Shown: positions 16,978-25,080, counted from the first letter of the stretch. The stretch is DNA of 64,000 nucleotides from Gracilibacillus timonensis (GCF_900086715.1 NZ_FLKH01000011.1:62001-126000), one strand, 5' to 3'. Program-made: numbers and translations. The notes: generated by a model not told the origin, from the letters alone.

Positions 16978-17165
16978 TATTGTTCCTCCTAATAATAATT
17001 TTGTTCGATTATGATTAAATATAGCTATGAAATTTTCCAATTGCCTCAACACGAAATTGTCTACATTTCTTTTTTGCAAGCAAAAAGGTAATTGAGTGTT
17101 TTGGTTATATATAATATAATGAACCCATTACTCTTATTTTTAAAGTAGGCAATAAAAAATAACAT

Positions 17166-17183
17166 AGTACACTTTTTTGTACT
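17166..17183. promoter_or_regulatory. Candidate HxlR operator
   Basis: AGTACA (17166-17171) and TGTACT (17178-17183) form an inverted repeat with a 6-base centre, 25 bases before hxlR and in the divergent region with the oxidoreductase gene. HxlR-type proteins such as YodB bind similar TACT/AGTA dyads. Confidence 0.6.
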
Positions 17184-17207
17184 TTATAGAAGAAAAGGGA
17201 TGTAAGT

Positions 17208-17567
17208 ATGGCTAGAATATGCAAGGATGGATTTGAAAAAGAGTTTATTAAGGAGCAAAGAGACGTTTATGGTATTGCGTATACCCAAAATATGCTTACA
17301 GGACGCTGGAAGTATATTATTCTTTGGTTTTTAAAAACAAAAGAACGTCGTTATAGCGAAATTAAAGCTTTTTTATGGGACATTTCACAAGGTTCTCTTA
17401 CAAAACAGTTGAGAGAATTAGAAACAGATGGATTAATTAAACGAGAGGTTTTTCCTGAGGTACCTCCACGTGTTGAATATTCATTAACAACTAAAGGGCG
17501 TGAATTTATCCCAATACTTGATATGATGGAGAATTTCGGCAAAAAATTCGGGGAGAAACCTGAGTGA
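17208..17567 (+). CDS. HxlR family transcriptional regulator
   Basis: 119 aa winged-helix protein. Family features: LTGRWKYIILWFLKTKERRYSE near residue 30, ISQGSLTKQLRELETDGLI (recognition helix) and PRVEYSLTTKGREFIPIL (wing). An N-terminal Cys (C5) is present, as in redox/quinone-sensing members such as YodB, but other members differ. Divergent from the oxidoreductase gene, suggesting control of it in response to electrophiles. Confidence 0.9.
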   Translation: MARICKDGFEKEFIKEQRDVYGIAYTQNMLTGRWKYIILWFLKTKERRYSEIKAFLWDISQGSLTKQLRELETDGLIKREVFPEVPPRVEYSLTTKGREFIPILDMMENFGKKFGEKPE

Positions 17568-17604
17568 AATAATAAAATGATATTTTTTATTAATTGAGCC
17601 GATA

Positions 17605-17651
17605 TTGTGAAGTGTTGTACTTAAATTAACTGGTGCGTTAATTTAACAAGA
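17605..17651 (+). repeat. Dispersed hairpin repeat, copy 2
   Basis: TTGTGAAGTGTTGTAC followed by the perfect stem TTAAATTAAC (17631-17640 region) / GTTAATTTAA with loop TGGTGC. Directly after the hxlR gene. Confidence 0.6.
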
Positions 17652-17786
17652 GTTAACACTTTTTTATCGAATATATTAAGTAATGGGGCTAATTGAAGAG
17701 TGTTTATGTCCATTGAAAAATGATTTGGCCTTACATCTAAGCAACATAATTGTATGACACTAATTATAACTAGAAGGGAAAACAAA

Positions 17787-18377
17787 ATGCGAGAGTTAAT
17801 GATAGATAAACAAACAGGACAAGCCTTTAAAATAAATAGGGGAGAAAAATTCTCCGTTATCGATATTGAAGGACAGCAGGTTGCAGATCTTTTTGCTGTA
17901 AATGCTTCTGCATTCAATGAATTTTTTTCTGCACCTGTTACCATAGATTGTAAAGAATCGTTATTTTTTTCAACAGGGGACATTTTATACAGTAACAAAT
18001 ATTTACCGATGCTCACAATCATAGAAGATGACGTTGGTGTTCATGATATGATGATACCATCATGTCGACTGGAAACCTATCAGCATTTCTATAATGTGAA
18101 CCACCATCATAGCAATTGTTTTGATAATCTTAATGATAGTTTAAAGACATATGGCATTTCTCACTTTCATTCGATTCAACCATTGAATATATTTATGAAT
18201 ACTACAATCACACAGGACAAAAAAATTATTATTGAGCCACCTGTATCTAAAGCAGGAAGCAAAATCACATTTAATGCAGAAATGAATTTAATCGTAGGGA
18301 TTTCTGCTTGCAGTATTACAGAAGGGGCTTGTAATGCGGGGAGATGTAAGCCTGTACTGGTTCAATTTATAGATTAA
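17787..18377 (+). CDS. DUF1989 (urea carboxylase-associated) family protein
   Basis: 196 aa. DIEGQQVADLFAVNA, an SCRLETYQHFYNVNHHHSNC block and ISACSITEGACNAGRCKP match the DUF1989 pattern, whose members bind metal through conserved Cys/His and are often found with urea carboxylase or amino acid genes. No such neighbour is here. ATG 17787 is behind AGAAGGGA; the frame starts earlier without a site. Slightly shorter and His-rich around residues 95-101 compared with the pattern I know. Confidence 0.8.
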   Translation: MRELMIDKQTGQAFKINRGEKFSVIDIEGQQVADLFAVNASAFNEFFSAPVTIDCKESLFFSTGDILYSNKYLPMLTIIEDDVGVHDMMIPSCRLETYQHFYNVNHHHSNCFDNLNDSLKTYGISHFHSIQPLNIFMNTTITQDKKIIIEPPVSKAGSKITFNAEMNLIVGISACSITEGACNAGRCKPVLVQFID

Positions 18378-18435
18378 TTTATAACCTCGCACCTCTGTTT
18401 TTATGGATTTATAATGAAACAGCCATAATTTTTTA

Positions 18436-18612
18436 TTGTTGGGTACATTATCCACATTTATTTTAGGGCTTCTTTCAGCTTTCCCTTTGTTCAAAGCTAA
18501 TTTTGAGCGTGAAAAAGCGAAAATAATTATATCCTTATTTACTTCGTTATTTCCATTGGCAATCTTCGTAATGAAAGGTTTAATTTTTACAGTTTCGTTT
18601 ATCGGAAAATAA
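18436..18612 (+). pseudogene. Fragment of a membrane protein gene
   Basis: The frame ending at 18612 encodes about 58 residues with two hydrophobic stretches (LSTFILGLLSAFPLF and IIISLFTSLFPLAIFVMK). No good start or ribosome binding site is present; a stop codon precedes. It looks like the C-terminal end of a larger membrane protein. The dispersed repeat copy 3 begins at its stop. Confidence 0.35.
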
Positions 18613-18613
18613 A

Positions 18614-18654
18614 CTTTGTGAAATGATGTACTTAAACGAACTGGTGCATTAGCG
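18614..18654 (+). repeat. Dispersed hairpin repeat, copy 3
   Basis: TTTGTGAAATGATGTACTTA then AACGAACTGGTGCATTAGCG. The right half GGCAGTTTAGTTGAAG appears at about 18,678, so the two halves here are separated by some 25 bases. Confidence 0.55.
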
Positions 18655-18715
18655 AAAGAAGCGACATTGAGGTAAGTGGCAGTTTAGTTGAAGAAGAAAA
18701 ATTAAATATTAAGAT

Positions 18716-18747
18716 AAAAACGCTCAGAATATTTTCTGAGCGTTTTA
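18716..18747 (+). terminator. Intrinsic terminator used as intron target
   Basis: AAAACGCTCAGAA pairs perfectly with TTCTGAGCGTTTT around a 3-base loop. The group II intron starts 3 bases later, which is the known insertion preference of group IIC introns. Confidence 0.9.
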
Positions 18748-18749
18748 GT

Positions 18750-20618
18750 GTGTGCCAGGCATGCACACATTCTTTAGGGTTGAAGTCCCGAGCCACGAAG
18801 GCAGTAGTAGTGGTTAGCTTAAGACAAGGGTGTCTGGGGCGACCCAGAATCTGAAGGAAGTCGGCGGCAAATCTCCGCCCTTAGGAACACGAACTTCATC
18901 AGGCTAGGTATACTTGGGTGAGGTTGCATTACAAACTAAAACCCTTACTGCCAAAGGGTATACAAAGTAAATGAAGTGGGGACATGGAGAGGAAGAATGT
19001 GTGCTTACCCTGGGAGGTCTGATAGAAATGCGGTGCACACGCCGTAACCGAACATGTAAGTGTTCGCTGAACTATCAGAAGTCAGCCGAAGCCGTAGTAC
19101 TAGATATTTCTAGGATATCTAGGAAGGGCTGAATCATTTAAGAAGAATTGTCGCTTTGCGTACGCAAAACTTGATGAAGCAGAAACATGTAAACCTTCCT
19201 AGTGGAGGAAACGGTGAATCCCGCGGGGGACATTAGAAGGGCTGAAAGTTATTGCCACACAAGAAGAAGGAACAATTCACGTAGGAGTAAGATATCATGT
19301 ATCACGGGAAAACCTAATACTCGCACTTAAACGTGTTGAGCGAAATAAAGGAAGTCATGGTGTGGATGAGATGCCTGTACAAAACCTACGAGCGCATATC
19401 ATGGAACACTGGACTTCCATTCGAGGACAACTCGAAGAAGGTACCTACTATCCTCAACCCGTTCGTCGTGTCGAAATCCCGAAACCAAACGGCGGAATGA
19501 GGAAGCTAGGAATTCCTACCGTGTTAGACCGATTCATCCAACAAGCAATCGCACAGGTTCTTACAACCATTTATGACCCAACCTTCTCAGAGCACAGTTA
19601 TGGTTTTCGTCCAAATAGACGAGGCCACGACGCAGTAAGAGAAGCAAGAAGCTATATCAAAGATGGCTATCGGTGGGTTATCGATATGGATTTAGAGAAA
19701 TTCTTTGATAAAGTACATCACGACAGATTAATGCGAACGTTGAGCCAACGAGTCAAAGACGCGAGAGTGCTTAAACTGATTCGCAGATATCTCCAAGCTG
19801 GTATTATGGACGGTGGGATTGTACAGCCGAACATGGAAGGAGCACCTCAAGGTGGACCATTAAGTCCACTACTTTCTAATATTGTTTTAGATGAACTAGA
19901 CAAGGAATTAGAGAAAAGAGGACTTCGCTTCGTCCGTTATGCGGATGACTGTAATATCTATGTCCGTTCCAGGAGAGCTGGTTTACGAGTGATGAAAAGT
20001 ATTACTGAATTTATCGAAGGAAAACTAAAGTTAAAAGTAAATGAACAGAAAAGTGCAGTAGACCGCCCATGGAAACGTAAATTCCTTGGATTTTCTTTCA
20101 CTTTCCATAAGGTGAACCCAAAGATTCGGGTCTCTAAAGAGAGTATCAAACGGTTTAAACACCGTGTCAGAGAACTAACCTCCAGAAAGAGATCTATGAA
20201 TATGAGGGATAGAATCGAAAAGCTAAATCGATATTTAGTAGGCTGGCTTGGTTATTATCAGCTAGCAGAAACACCTACCATATTTGAAGCTCTAGATGGC
20301 TGGATAAGAAGAAGACTTCGAATGATACGCTGGAAGGAATGGAAGAAAGTCAAAACAAAATACAAGAATCTCATGAAACTTGGAATTAAGAAAGGAAAAG
20401 CGTGGGAATGGGCAAATTCAAGGAAGGCATATTGGCGTATAGCCAAGAGCCCCATCTTGTCTAGAGCCCTTGGCAACCAATATTGGTTAGAGCAAGGGTT
20501 GAAGAGTCTATCCAAGCGATATCAGACCATGCGTTGGACCTAAATGAAACCGCCGTATACGGAACCGTACGTACGGTGGTGTGAGAGGTCGGGGGTTAGT
20601 CACCCCCTCCTACTCGAT
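18750..20618 (+). mobile_element. Group IIC intron (Oceanobacillus iheyensis-like)
   Basis: The 5' end GTGTGCCAGGCATG, the GAAGGCAGTAGTAGTGGTTAGC domain I segment and the AGGAACACGAACTTCAT block closely resemble the O. iheyensis group IIC ribozyme as I remember it. Domain V (CCGCCGTATACGG...CCGTACGTACGGTGG) and domain VI ending CCTACTCGAT lie at 20,550-20,618. The intron encodes a maturase/reverse transcriptase in domain IV. It inserted just after a terminator hairpin, so no gene is disrupted. Ends are assigned by similarity, within a few bases. Confidence 0.9.
19362..20543 (+). CDS. ltrA: Group II intron reverse transcriptase/maturase
   Basis: 393 aa as read from GTG 19362. RT domains: IPKPNGGMRKLGIPTVLDRF, YGFRPNRRGHDAV, the YADD active site in RFVRYADDCNIYV, and PQGGPLSPLLSN. 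A maturase domain X follows (LVGWLGYYQLAETPTIFE). No endonuclease domain, as normal for group IIC. The frame stays open upstream to a TGA near 19,212 and encodes conserved-looking RT0 residues (RENLILALKRVERNKGSHG), but contains no ATG, GTG or TTG, so the true start is unclear. Confidence 0.93.
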   Translation: MDEMPVQNLRAHIMEHWTSIRGQLEEGTYYPQPVRRVEIPKPNGGMRKLGIPTVLDRFIQQAIAQVLTTIYDPTFSEHSYGFRPNRRGHDAVREARSYIKDGYRWVIDMDLEKFFDKVHHDRLMRTLSQRVKDARVLKLIRRYLQAGIMDGGIVQPNMEGAPQGGPLSPLLSNIVLDELDKELEKRGLRFVRYADDCNIYVRSRRAGLRVMKSITEFIEGKLKLKVNEQKSAVDRPWKRKFLGFSFTFHKVNPKIRVSKESIKRFKHRVRELTSRKRSMNMRDRIEKLNRYLVGWLGYYQLAETPTIFEALDGWIRRRLRMIRWKEWKKVKTKYKNLMKLGIKKGKAWEWANSRKAYWRIAKSPILSRALGNQYWLEQGLKSLSKRYQTMRWT

Positions 20619-20784
20619 TTGCAGTTTATAATGCTTTTCTAAAGCCTGCTGAATAAAGAATGTACAATATAATGATTTTTTTTGATTGTATGTTCGATAA
20701 TATATAAGAGTTATTCAGTTATTCAGTAAAACAGTTGGATTTGTTTTGCTGTTCTTTTATAATTTTTCACTTTTACAATAGAAC

Positions 20785-20826
20785 TTGATCCTAATCAATT
20801 TTTATTTCATAGAAACATCCTATACT
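20785..20826 (+). promoter_or_regulatory. FNR-box promoter of the metal ATPase gene
   Basis: TTGATCCTAATCAA (20785-20798) is a perfect FNR-type dyad (TTGAT-N4-ATCAA). A TATACT -10 box lies at 20821-20826. With transcription starting 7 bases after the -10, the dyad is centred at -41.5, the standard class II activator position. There is no good -35 box. Inference: activation by the Fnr-like protein encoded at 23,869. Confidence 0.8.
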
Positions 20827-20876
20827 AGAGTCATCAACAAGGAATACAAATGAAAATGAAATTGGAGGGAATCAAC

Positions 20877-22730
20877 ATGCAAAGATATATATTAAGTAAA
20901 AAGAATTCCATTACACTGATCAGTGCAATTTTGATTGCACTTGCATTCTTCGGACGATTTTCCTTAGACAACATGGCCATTTTCAATTGGTCGCTCATCA
21001 TTGCATCTATTCTTGGTGTAGCACCAATTGCGATTCAAGCCTTTCAGGCATTAAAAGTAAAAGTTGTCAGTATTGATGTTTTAGTTACCATTGCAGTAAT
21101 TGGGGCAGTATTGATTCAAAATTATGAGGAATCAGCCATCGTTACTTTCTTATTCTTATTTGGTTCTTACTTGGAGCAACGTACCTTGAACAAAACACGT
21201 TCTGCCATTAAAGAATTAACAGAGCTGGCACCAGAAAGTGCTTTAAAGCAAATGGAAAATGGAGAATTTGAAGAAGTTGATGTCGATGATGTAGATGAAG
21301 GTGACATTTTATTAGTCAAAACGGGTGCAAAAGTCCCCGTAGATGGAACCGTGTTAACAGGTGAAGGTCACATCAATGAAGCAAGTATTACCGGAGAGTC
21401 TGTTCCAGTAAGCAAAAGGGTCGATTCTGAAGTATTTGCGGGAACAATCTTAGAAAATGGAACGATTCAAATTCGATCTGACCGTGTAGGGGAAGATACA
21501 ACATTTGGTAGAATTATCGAATTAGTGGAAGAAGCACAGGATTCCAAATCAGAAGCAGAGCGGTTTATTGATCGATTCTCTAAATATTATACACCAGCTG
21601 TTTTAGTCCTTGGTTTTATTGTTTGGCTATTCTCAAAAGATATTGAACTAGCTATCACGATTCTTGTTTTAGGATGTCCAGGTGCATTAGTTATCGGGGT
21701 TCCTGTATCCAACGTTGCCGGTATCGGAAACGGTGCACGTAATGGTGTCCTCCTAAAAGGTAGTGAAGTTATCAATGACTTTAGCAGAGTAGATACTATC
21801 GTTTTTGATAAAACGGGAACATTGACAGTAGGAAACCCTGAAGTTGCCGAAAAAGAATTTTACGGCAACAACACTGAAGAAATTCTAGGATACTTAGCAA
21901 GTGTGGAGCGCGAATCGGACCACCCACTAGCAAAAGCTGTCTTACAGGATATTGGCGAGACAACTTTCTATACTGTTGAAGAAACCGAAGTCGTTAAAGG
22001 TGGCGGAATTGTAGCAAAAATAGGTGTTCATCGTATAGCCGTTGGTAACGTAGCTTTAATGGAAAAAGAAAATGTGAAATTAAGCGAAAAAGCTAAAAAA
22101 GACGTCGAACGCTTTGAGAAAAATGGGAATTCTCTTGTGTTAACTGCGGTTGACGGAGAATTAAAAGTTCTGATGGGTATTCGGGATCAAATCCGTCCAG
22201 GTGTTAAAAAAGATCTTCAAAACCTAAAAAAACTTGGAGTCAAAAACCTAGTCGTTCTTTCAGGGGACAACCAAGGAACCGTAGATTTAGTTGCTCGAGA
22301 ACTTGGATTAACAGAAGCACACGGTCATATGCTTCCAGAAGGAAAATCCGCATATATTGAAAAAATGCAAGCAAAAGGCCAACTCATTGCCTTTGTCGGT
22401 GACGGAGTGAATGATAGTCCTTCATTAGCCTTAGCAGATATCGGAATCGCAATGGGAAGTGGAACAGATGTTGCAATTGAAACATCGGATGTCGTTTTAA
22501 TGAATTCTGACTTTAGTCGTTTACCACACGCATTAGGCTTAACAAAATTAACTTCAAGAAACATGAAACAGAACATCACCATAGCAGTTGGTGTGGTATT
22601 AGTCTTACTTGCTAGCCTACTATTTAGTGAATGGATGAATATGTCAATCGGGATGTTGGTTCACGAAGCAAGTATCTTAGTAGTCATCTTGAATGGTATG
22701 AGATTGCTTCGATACCGTTTGAGAGGATAA
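20877..22730 (+). CDS. Heavy-metal translocating P1B-type ATPase with a CPG motif
   Basis: 617 aa ATP-driven metal exporter, no N-terminal metal-binding domain. Eight membrane helices are predicted, with the TGES actuator motif, DKTGTLTVGNPE phosphorylation site, SDHPLAK nucleotide site and GDGVNDSPSLALADIGIAMG hinge. The metal-site helix reads LGCPGALVIG (CPG, not the usual CPC or SPC). The last helix has VHEASILVVILNGMRLL, resembling the HEG[GS]T motif of P1B-4 Fe/Co/Zn exporters. ATG 20877 is behind GGAGGG; ATG 20850 is possible. Substrate unknown; a divalent cation such as Fe(II), Zn or Cd is plausible. Confidence 0.92.
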   Translation: MQRYILSKKNSITLISAILIALAFFGRFSLDNMAIFNWSLIIASILGVAPIAIQAFQALKVKVVSIDVLVTIAVIGAVLIQNYEESAIVTFLFLFGSYLEQRTLNKTRSAIKELTELAPESALKQMENGEFEEVDVDDVDEGDILLVKTGAKVPVDGTVLTGEGHINEASITGESVPVSKRVDSEVFAGTILENGTIQIRSDRVGEDTTFGRIIELVEEAQDSKSEAERFIDRFSKYYTPAVLVLGFIVWLFSKDIELAITILVLGCPGALVIGVPVSNVAGIGNGARNGVLLKGSEVINDFSRVDTIVFDKTGTLTVGNPEVAEKEFYGNNTEEILGYLASVERESDHPLAKAVLQDIGETTFYTVEETEVVKGGGIVAKIGVHRIAVGNVALMEKENVKLSEKAKKDVERFEKNGNSLVLTAVDGELKVLMGIRDQIRPGVKKDLQNLKKLGVKNLVVLSGDNQGTVDLVARELGLTEAHGHMLPEGKSAYIEKMQAKGQLIAFVGDGVNDSPSLALADIGIAMGSGTDVAIETSDVVLMNSDFSRLPHALGLTKLTSRNMKQNITIAVGVVLVLLASLLFSEWMNMSIGMLVHEASILVVILNGMRLLRYRLRG

Positions 22731-22817
22731 ATTTAATAGAAAGCGGTCTTGACGAATGATAAAGGGGAAGTATTCAGGTAGGAAGAACAAAATACTCCCC
22801 TACTTTTTTCTTAAAAC

Positions 22818-22859
22818 TTGATTTGCGTCAATTTCATTTCGTTGAACCTCAGCTATACT
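22818..22859 (+). promoter_or_regulatory. FNR-box promoter of the HMA/Ric-like operon
   Basis: TTGATTTGCGTCAA (22818-22831; one base off the perfect dyad) with TATACT at 22854-22859. The geometry is identical to the promoter at 20,785: dyad centre 41.5 bases before the predicted start. Confidence 0.78.
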
Positions 22860-22923
22860 TAAATTGTAAAGAAGAAGAGGGAAAACAAAAAAGTCAAAGA
22901 TAAGATGAAAGGAGAAATAATTC

Positions 22924-23157
22924 ATGCAAAAAGCAGTTATTCAATTAGAAACATTATCTTGTCCATCTTGTATGCAAAAGATTGAAAATGCGGTGAAAGG
23001 ATTAAATGGGGTTAATCAAGATAGCTTAAAAGTATTATTCAATGCCAGTAAAGTAAAAGTAGATTTTGATTCAGAAACGATCACCGTTAACGATATCAAA
23101 AAGGCAATTGAAGACTTAGGATATCCCGTTGTTAAATCAAAAGTAAAATCTGCCTAA
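22924..23157 (+). CDS. HMA-domain metallochaperone, copy 1
   Basis: 77 aa, one heavy-metal-associated ferredoxin-like domain. The metal-binding loop is LSCPSCMQKIE (CxxC) at residues 13-16. Alpha/beta pattern ends with IEDLGYPVV as in CopZ-like proteins. Nearly identical to copy 2 at 23,571. It is the first gene of the second FNR-box operon and may hand metal to the neighbouring ATPase, which lacks its own HMA domain. Confidence 0.9.
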   Translation: MQKAVIQLETLSCPSCMQKIENAVKGLNGVNQDSLKVLFNASKVKVDFDSETITVNDIKKAIEDLGYPVVKSKVKSA

Positions 23158-23204
23158 GACAAACACACATAACAAAAATTATATATAGAAAGAGGGAAAT
23201 AATA

Positions 23205-23504
23205 ATGTCTGAACAAACATTTAACGAAGTAATAACAAACCATTTTGAAAAACTGGATTTATACACTACTGCGATTACACGGGCCCATGGTAAGAACCAT
23301 CCAGAAGCCTTTGAAGTACGTGAACTATTTGAAAAACTCAGTAAAAAGGTAAAAGATGCTGGTGCAAACAAACCAGACTTGGATGTTGAATTTGCTCAGT
23401 TACGAAAAATCACAGACAACTACGCCATTCCTGGAGATGTATGTGAAACATATGCAGGCACCTACGAAATGTTATCAGAAGTAGACAAAGCATATCAGGC
23501 TTAA
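23205..23504 (+). CDS. Ric/ScdA-like small protein (hemerythrin-like fragment family)
   Basis: 99 aa, all-helical. The segment TAITRAHGKNHPEAFEVREL resembles the start of iron-sulfur cluster repair di-iron proteins (Ric/ScdA/YtfE group), and NYAIPGDVCETYAGTYEML ends in a similar helix. It is far shorter than YtfE (about 220 aa) and has only two His residues in the motif, so a complete di-iron site is doubtful. It lies between two HMA genes, in an FNR-box operon, consistent with a role at low oxygen or under nitric oxide. Confidence 0.6.
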   Translation: MSEQTFNEVITNHFEKLDLYTTAITRAHGKNHPEAFEVRELFEKLSKKVKDAGANKPDLDVEFAQLRKITDNYAIPGDVCETYAGTYEMLSEVDKAYQA

Positions 23505-23570
23505 AAGTAACCCAAAAACAAAAGAATAAATTGGTTTACGGTCGTTAAAAAATGAAGGGAGAAATGATTT

Positions 23571-23804
23571 ATGCAAAAAGCAACGATTCAATTAGAAACC
23601 TTATCTTGCCCATCTTGTCTCCAAAAGATTGAAAATGCGGTGAAAGGAATAAACGGTGTGAATCAAGATAGCTTGAAGGTAATGTTCAATGCTAGTAAAG
23701 TAAAAGTAGATTTTGATTCAGAAGCAGTCGTTATTAACGATATCGAAGAGGCAATTGAAGACTTAGGATATCCTGTTGTCAAATCAAAGGTAAAACCTGC
23801 TTAA
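23571..23804 (+). CDS. HMA-domain metallochaperone, copy 2
   Basis: 77 aa, same length as copy 1 and differing at about a dozen residues; CPSC loop retained (LSCPSCLQKIE). Own ribosome binding site (GAAGGGAGA). A tandem duplication around the Ric-like gene is the simplest origin. Followed by a terminator. Confidence 0.9.
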   Translation: MQKATIQLETLSCPSCLQKIENAVKGINGVNQDSLKVMFNASKVKVDFDSEAVVINDIEEAIEDLGYPVVKSKVKPA

Positions 23805-23821
23805 TCGAGTGAATAGAAAGG

Positions 23822-23850
23822 AAGCCTAAGATGCCCTCTTAGGCTTTTTA
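23822..23850 (+). terminator. Intrinsic terminator after HMA copy 2
   Basis: AAGCCTAAGA (23822-23831) pairs with TCTTAGGCTT (23837-23846), followed by TTTA. It separates the HMA operon from the fnr-like gene, allowing some read-through. Confidence 0.85.
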
Positions 23851-23868
23851 TAAAAAGGAGAGGTTATT

Positions 23869-24576
23869 TTGGAACAAAACCAATGTTGTCATCACCAACA
23901 TGGACATGCAGAATGTATTCGTATTGTTCCCATTTTCAACCATCTGGAAGACTCACAAATGGATTTGATTGCGGAATCTGCCAAGACACTTCATCTACAA
24001 AAAGGGGAAATGTTATTCCGTGCAGGTGAGAAAGATGATACCTTATATATTATCAATTCAGGTAAGGCTCGGATTTACCGCTTATCGGATTCTGGAAAAG
24101 AACAACTTGTTCGCATTTTAAATCCCGGTGATTTTACAGGTGAAGTCGCCATTTTCCAACCTGGAAGTATTCATGAGAACTATGCGGAAGCACTACAAAA
24201 TACATCCATTTGTTTAATTAAACGAGAGGATTTACAAGAGTATTTGGTGGAATATCCGCAGATCTCATTAAAAATACTGTCAGAAGTAACGATGCGTTTG
24301 AAGGATTCTGAAAAACAAACCACACAAGTAGCGATTGAAAATGTAGAAACCCGCATTATATCCTTTTTAGCTGAGAATGTTGAAAAGGGAAGTGGCAATA
24401 GTCCAACGATTATCTTACCAATGTCCAAAAAGGATTTAGCCTCGTATCTTGGTACCACACCAGAAACAATCAGCCGTAAATTTACTACTCTAGAAGAACT
24501 TGGATTGATTAAACAGTTACCGAAAAAGAAAATTAAAATAATGGATTTAGATCAATTGTTACTTCATACTGAATAA
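23869..24576 (+). CDS. Crp/Fnr family regulator with a Cys/His-rich N-terminus (Fnr-like)
   Basis: 235 aa. An N-terminal CCHHQHGHAEC stretch gives C6, C7 and C16. A cNMP-like sensor domain follows (about 20-140) with C115 in ALQNTSICLIKREDL, which lines up with the fourth cluster ligand region of E. coli FNR (TSMVCEIPFETL). The helix-turn-helix GTTPETISRKFTTLEELGLI keeps the E-x-x-SR specificity residues of FNR. TTG start behind AAGGAGAGG. Predicted oxygen- or metal-responsive activator of the two FNR-box promoters upstream. Confidence 0.85.
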   Translation: MEQNQCCHHQHGHAECIRIVPIFNHLEDSQMDLIAESAKTLHLQKGEMLFRAGEKDDTLYIINSGKARIYRLSDSGKEQLVRILNPGDFTGEVAIFQPGSIHENYAEALQNTSICLIKREDLQEYLVEYPQISLKILSEVTMRLKDSEKQTTQVAIENVETRIISFLAENVEKGSGNSPTIILPMSKKDLASYLGTTPETISRKFTTLEELGLIKQLPKKKIKIMDLDQLLLHTE

Positions 24577-24647
24577 ATATAAGAGAGTAGCGTGCCATCA
24601 TCTAACGGGTTAAGTTTAATAGTACAAAACATAAAATAACAAACCTT

Positions 24648-24690
24648 TTAGCAATCCAATTAGCATATAAAATGGATTGCTAATTTTTGT
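24648..24690 (+). terminator. Intrinsic terminator after the fnr-like gene
   Basis: TTAGCAATCCA (24648-24658) pairs with TGGATTGCTAA (24673-24683), followed by TTTTTG. The stretch 24,691-25,048 holds only the dispersed repeat. Confidence 0.8.
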
Positions 24691-24874
24691 TGGTTTAACA
24701 ATGTCTATCTACAAAAAAGAAAGAAAAATGGCTCCTTATTTGGCACTTATTTTACCAAGATGACATAATTTTGTGTCAACTTCATTATTTAGCAGAACAA
24801 CTCCCTAATAACTTAGCGAATTCCTCTGATAAATAGCTAAGGAATTGGAAATTTATGTTAAAATTATAATTTGG

Positions 24875-25033
24875 ATTGTGAATTAGTGTACTTAAAGTAA
24901 ATGGTGCAAGAGTTAAGCAAGGTGATCCTTATGGGGTCACCTTGCTTTATAAAATTCGAGTTTTATCATTGGAATATTATGTTAGTATTTAGATAGGTGT
25001 TATTTAGCTAACGGGGCAGGTTAGTTCAAATTC
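24875..25033 (+). repeat. Dispersed repeat, copy 4 (two halves about 90 bases apart)
   Basis: Left half TTGTGAATTAGTGTACTTAA followed by AGTAAATGGTGC (24875-24908). Right half TAGCTAACGGGGCAGGTTAG (25008-25027). Between them is a strong hairpin AAGCAAGGTGA/TCACCTTGCTT with a T-tract. Together they look like a complete unit, with left and right halves as in copies 3 and 5. Confidence 0.55.
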
Positions 25034-25050
25034 TGTTTTATATAAATAAA

Positions 25051-25072
25051 AGACGGTGAAAACGCACCGTCT
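25051..25072 (-). terminator. Terminator of the small minus-strand membrane gene
   Basis: AGACGGTG (25051-25058) pairs with CACCGTCT (25065-25072). Read on the minus strand it is followed by TTTTATTTAT. Confidence 0.75.
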
Positions 25073-25080
25073 ATAATTAG

